A stretch of 8,158 nt of DNA from Deltaproteobacteria bacterium (GTDB lineage: Bacteria > Bdellovibrionota > FAC87 > UBA2466): the NCBI GenBank assembly GCA_013205415.1, contig JABMMY010000201.1, forward strand, positions 1 to 8,158, given 5' to 3'. The notes beneath the pieces were generated by a model. The model searched no databases. It was not told where the DNA came from and saw only the letters and a list, made by a program, of their open reading frames with translations. Each line of letters starts with the position of its first letter. Positions within the stretch are counted from its first letter, which is position 1. A program made the position numbers and the translations under genes. This document shows positions 6,108-8,158 of the stretch, piece after piece.

Positions 6108-6126
6108 CCCCCCCTATGACCTCATA
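6108..6126 (-). promoter_or_regulatory. G7 ribosome binding site and adjacent small palindrome of the AT-hook-like gene
   Basis: On the minus strand a run of seven Gs (6114-6108) lies 3 nt in front of the ATG and is preceded by A, giving AGGGGGGG as the only Shine-Dalgarno-like sequence. Directly upstream is TATGA-GG-TCATA (6126-6115), a perfect 5-bp inverted repeat with 2-bp spacer. The homopolymer stands out in AT-rich DNA and sets the start. Confidence 0.45.
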
Positions 6127-6139
6127 CCCACCGGTTAGT

Positions 6140-6145
6140 GTTATA
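6140..6145 (-). promoter_or_regulatory. Possible -10 box of the AT-hook-like gene
   Basis: TATAAC on the minus strand (6145-6140) matches TATAAT at 5 of 6 bases, about 35 nt in front of the start codon. No good -35 at the right distance was found; TTAATA lies 20 nt away. Weak call. Confidence 0.3.
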
Positions 6146-6373
6146 CTACTAGCCCCAACTACTTTTATTAATATCAAGCTTAACTGCGATTAAGATATAC
6201 TCAATAAATAATTTGTTTTTTTTCTAATGGCAATCAGAAACTACTAGGATCTCAATAACATTTATCCCTTCATTTCTCTTTTCGATAAATAAAAGTGCCT
6301 CTTTAAGAAGATTTATTTTGCTTATTGGATAAAAATAATTTTAAATACCAATCAAATTTCAAGGAGAATTCAA

Positions 6374-6694
6374 ATGAAAAAGAAAACTAAGAAATCTATA
6401 AAACCCAAAGCTCGTAAGGCAATCGCGGTAAAACGCAAAGCAGCAAAAAAGCGTCCGGCAAAAAAAGCAGCCAAAAAAGTGGCTCCAAAAAAGTCGGCGA
6501 AAAAAGCTGTTGCAAAAAAAACCGTAAAAAAAGCCGCGGGGCGTAGTAAACCTCAACAAAAAACGGCGCCTAAAAAAGCCACTAACTCCCGTGTTAAAAC
6601 GGCAGTAGTAGCTGCTGGACTTGGCGGTCTTGCTGGAGTTGCTATGGGAAGTATGACCCGTGGTAATAAAAATGCAGGTCACGAAGAGGAATAG
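6374..6694 (+). CDS. Histone H1-like lysine-rich protein with hydrophobic glycine-rich C-terminal segment
   Basis: A 106-residue protein. Residues 1-70 are dominated by Lys and Ala in repeated units of the KKAAKK, KKSAKK and KKTVKK kind, the pattern of histone H1 C-terminal tails and of bacterial H1-like proteins (Hc1/AlgP type), which coat DNA or other polyanions without a fixed fold. Residues ~76-94 then turn hydrophobic and glycine-rich (AVVAAGLGGLAGVAMGSM), long enough for one membrane helix and with glycine-zipper spacing, before a short polar end with three glutamates (TRGNKNAGHEEE). Start is fixed by AAGGAG 7 nt upstream, and an intrinsic terminator follows within 25 nt, so it is a one-gene unit. 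H1-like composition is seen directly; DNA binding is likely from composition; membrane anchoring is inference. The gene is low-complexity, so homology searches would be misleading. Confidence 0.82.
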   Translation: MKKKTKKSIKPKARKAIAVKRKAAKKRPAKKAAKKVAPKKSAKKAVAKKTVKKAAGRSKPQQKTAPKKATNSRVKTAVVAAGLGGLAGVAMGSMTRGNKNAGHEEE

Positions 6695-6718
6695 ATCTTT
6701 TAATAAAAAGTAAGTTTT

Positions 6719-6747
6719 AAAGGCATCTGGCAACAGGTGCCTTTTTT
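6719..6747 (+). terminator. Rho-independent terminator of the H1-like gene
   Basis: An 11-bp stem, AAAGGCATCTG (6719-6729) with CAGGTGCCTTT (6734-6744), includes one U-G pair. It is closed by a GCAA (GNRA) tetraloop and ends in a T6 run (6742-6747). It starts 24 nt after the stop codon. The T-run overlaps the stop codon of the convergent cinA gene (6746-6748), so the genes share a compact 3' border. It is less clear as a terminator for cinA, where only TTTAAAACTTAC follows. Confidence 0.9.
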
Positions 6748-7984
6748 ATTTTCCTTGTAAAACCTGAAGTAAAGTTTGCAGTAAATAACTAGAGGCTCCC
6801 CACTGAGCTCGGTACCTATTGGTATTGGGCAGAACTATTTTTTTCTCGACTAAATTATTTTCAATGACAGACAGATAAACAATTCCTATCGGGTTTTTTT
6901 CACCAGAGGTCGCACTCATATAGCCTGTGATAGCACCTGTAATTGCAACTTGAGTTTGTTTTTTTAACTGACTTGCAAGGGAATTAGAACAGGCCTGAGA
7001 CACTCCCTCCTCGTTACTTGAAACTCTGACTCCTAGCATTTTTTCCTTTGCTGAAATCTGATAACTCGTAAAACCGCCCCACACTACTTCAGAGGCTCCA
7101 GAGACTCGAGTGAGTCGTTGTAGAGCTAATCCCCCGGTGCATGACTCAGCAAGCGCAATGGTTTTTTTCTGTTTAATTAATTCTTCAACTACAACCTGTT
7201 CAAGCTCTCGATCACCCTCGGTGTAGGCCCATGGTTGTAAGATCTGTCGAATAGAAATTTGAGTTGCAATAAATTGAGTGGGATCTATTGCGGCATTCCA
7301 ATACAGGGTGAGATGGTTTTCTGGAAAGGAGGTGCGATATCCCAAATAACAACCTTCGGTTAAATTCTTTTCAACTGGATTCATAACCTCTTGAAGCTGA
7401 GATTCATGAATACCCAAGCATCGCCAGGTATGCGATAAAAGTTTAGCCACCTGAAACTGTTTTTGTATCGCAGGAAGCACAGTAGCCAAAACCATTGCCT
7501 CCATCTCCATGGGAACACCAGGAAGAAAGAAAAAGGTACAGTCCTGAAGCTTAAAGAAAAAACCGGGCGCCAATCCTTTGGAATTAGTAATGACCTCACT
7601 AGAGGCTGGATAAAGGATCTGTTTGAGAGTGACCTTAGAAACCTGCCTTCCCATTTTTTTTAGAAAGGTTAATAGCCTTTCTTTACTTTCAGGATGTTCA
7701 ATCACCTTGCAATTTAAAATATTTGCAACGCACTCCGCCGTTTTATCGTCGGAGGTAGGGCCTAAACCACCAAATACGATCACCACCTTTGCTCTTTTGG
7801 AGCTTTCTAAAATGGCTCCAGTGATAGCAGCAGGATCATCGGCAACCACAGTTTCTCTACTGAGTCTTAATCCCATAGAAAAAAGTTGTGTGGCTACAAA
7901 CTGAGAGTTGGTATCAGAAATCTTTCCGATGAGAAGCTCATCGCCAATGGCTAGGGTTTCAATATTTGAAGAATGAGAACTCAC
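6746..7984 (-). CDS. cinA: CinA: MoaB/MogA-like (COG1058) domain fused to NMN amidohydrolase (PncC) domain
   Basis: A cytoplasmic protein of pyridine-nucleotide turnover. In the family, the C-terminal domain deamidates nicotinamide mononucleotide to nicotinate mononucleotide, and the N-terminal domain is an ADP-ribose/NAD-related pyrophosphatase. Its 412 residues are the usual full length. N-terminal motifs: GDELLIGKISDTNS (14-27), GGLGPTSDDKT (72-82), LPGVPMEM (154-161). C-terminal motifs: AESCTGG (279-285) with nucleophile S281, GGFTSYQISAKEKMLGV (303-319), and ITG at 348-350. The usual GIAGPGG loop after this ITG is replaced by GAITGYMSATSGEKNPIG, about 3 residues longer, so deamidase activity is not certain. 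The start codon is GTG (7984-7982), the only usual start after an in-frame TAG; GDELL close to the N-terminus fits other CinA proteins. Older literature links cinA with competence and recA operons; neither is seen here. Confidence 0.93.
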   Translation of the reverse strand: MSSHSSNIETLAIGDELLIGKISDTNSQFVATQLFSMGLRLSRETVVADDPAAITGAILESSKRAKVVIVFGGLGPTSDDKTAECVANILNCKVIEHPESKERLLTFLKKMGRQVSKVTLKQILYPASSEVITNSKGLAPGFFFKLQDCTFFFLPGVPMEMEAMVLATVLPAIQKQFQVAKLLSHTWRCLGIHESQLQEVMNPVEKNLTEGCYLGYRTSFPENHLTLYWNAAIDPTQFIATQISIRQILQPWAYTEGDRELEQVVVEELIKQKKTIALAESCTGGLALQRLTRVSGASEVVWGGFTSYQISAKEKMLGVRVSSNEEGVSQACSNSLASQLKKQTQVAITGAITGYMSATSGEKNPIGIVYLSVIENNLVEKKIVLPNTNRYRAQWGASSYLLQTLLQVLQGK

Positions 7985-7991
7985 AATGAAT

Positions 7992-8021
7992 TTATTATAA
8001 TAGACATCTGCAATAGCTGGT
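7992..8021 (-). promoter_or_regulatory. Promoter of cinA giving a very short leader
   Basis: On the minus strand a perfect TATAAT (7997-7992) lies 18 nt behind TTACCA (4 of 6 to the -35 consensus). TATAAT ends only 7 nt before the GTG start at 7984, so transcription would begin close to the start codon and the mRNA would be nearly leaderless. No Shine-Dalgarno precedes the GTG, which fits. An alternative is read-through from the upstream gene. Confidence 0.5.
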
Positions 8022-8054
8022 AACTAGTTTTTGGTTGTTAAAAAACGAAGCAAA

Positions 8055-8158
8055 CTAACTAGAACGTTTTCGTACGATTACCTTTTTTCCTAATCGTTGT
8101 CTTTCTTCCTGTCTTTCGACCTCCGCTGCGGCCTTTCGCCGATCGACATCATTTTTTA
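8055..8158 (-). CDS. C-terminal end of an unidentified gene (partial)
   Basis: An open frame enters from the right edge and ends at TAG (8057-8055). The 33 visible residues are highly charged: KNDVDRRKAAAEVERQ, then EERQRLGKKVIVRKRSS. The first part looks like an alpha helix or coiled coil and the end is basic. The other two minus-strand frames are closed at once by stops (TAA, TGA), and the codon choice and charge pattern look like real protein, so I take it as the end of a gene rather than chance. It is too short to name. It lies 70 nt before cinA on the same strand, so the two may share a transcript; the only terminator-like feature between them is a weak AAAACG / CGTTTT pair with a long loop. 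Confidence 0.6.
   Translation of the reverse strand, partial: KNDVDRRKAAAEVERQEERQRLGKKVIVRKRSS

Larger units (their letters stand above)
6105..6373. other. Divergent intergenic region between two histone-like genes
   Basis: A 269-bp AT-rich gap with no coding potential that I can support. The left end holds the G7 ribosome site and promoter-like bases of the minus-strand gene. The right end holds AAGGAG (6361-6366), 7 nt before the ATG at 6374, an excellent ribosome site for the plus-strand gene. TTGCTT (6318-6323), 18 nt, TAAATA (6342-6347) is a possible plus-strand promoter. The middle (about 6170-6300) shows nothing clear apart from A/T runs that would bend DNA. Confidence 0.5.

Noticed and set aside
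6145..6247. Direct repeat ACTACTAG at 6145-6152 and 6240-6247
   Set aside because: Two copies of an 8-mer 95 bp apart in AT-rich intergenic DNA are expected by chance; no third copy or symmetry.
6359..6733. 124-residue minus-strand open frame rich in Phe, Arg, Cys
   Set aside because: It is the antisense of the AAA/GCC lysine-alanine repeats of the H1-like gene. The composition is a mirror artefact, and the forward gene has a ribosome site and terminator.
7623..7904. 93-residue plus-strand frame opposite cinA
   Set aside because: Shadow of a well-supported gene; no ribosome site and no recognisable features.
8025..8090. Possible terminator between the partial gene and cinA (AAAACG...CGTTTTTT)
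   Set aside because: Only 6 bp, a long loop and no GC-rich stem; too weak to list as a terminator.
1..8158. Mobile element, CRISPR array, toxin-antitoxin or defence island
   Set aside because: No transposase, integrase, spaced repeats or nuclease/toxin motifs were seen on either strand; base composition is even across genes.

Overview
The window is AT-rich (about 40% GC by eye) and densely coded. It looks like chromosomal backbone of a Gram-negative bacterium rather than a mobile or accessory island: there is no transposase, integrase, phage gene, tRNA, rRNA or CRISPR array. Lysine-rich histone-like proteins, an 83-residue two-helix membrane protein, an ECF-type sigma/anti-sigma pair and a two-gene CNNM/CorC operon together suggest the Bdellovibrionota / former Deltaproteobacteria. 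That placement is an inference from gene style, not a sequence match.

Region 1 (1-3110, minus strand) reads as one gene string: mtnA (methylthioribose-1-phosphate isomerase), a divergent ECF-like sigma factor overlapping mtnA by 4 nt, its probable membrane-bound zinc-finger anti-sigma factor, a small two-TM membrane protein, and the first 170 codons of glutamine-dependent NAD synthetase (nadE), cut by the window edge. The last two genes may have their own promoter.

Region 2 (3111-5454, plus strand) starts from a good sigma70-type promoter, TTGACA-N18-TACAAT. It carries two overlapping genes for CNNM/CorC-type (DUF21 + CBS pair) membrane proteins, of which only the second keeps the C-terminal CorC_HlyC domain.

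Region 3 (5455-6745) holds a nested inverted-repeat structure (5456-5577) between convergent genes, then two divergently transcribed basic proteins. One (minus) has a lysine-rich head, an AT-hook-like motif and an acidic tail. The other (plus) is histone-H1-like with a glycine-rich hydrophobic C-terminal segment. The plus gene ends in a clear intrinsic terminator with a GCAA loop.

Region 4 (6746-8158, minus strand) is cinA (MoaB/MogA-like domain plus NMN deamidase domain) with a GTG start right behind a TATAAT box. The C-terminus of an unidentified gene follows at the edge.

NAD metabolism appears at both ends: nadE makes NAD, and the C-terminal domain of CinA belongs to the pyridine-nucleotide salvage family. 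I see no evidence that they are co-regulated. The less ordinary material is the mtnA/sigma/anti-sigma linkage, the two histone-like genes and the 5456-5577 structure. I found no convincing wholly new multi-gene system.
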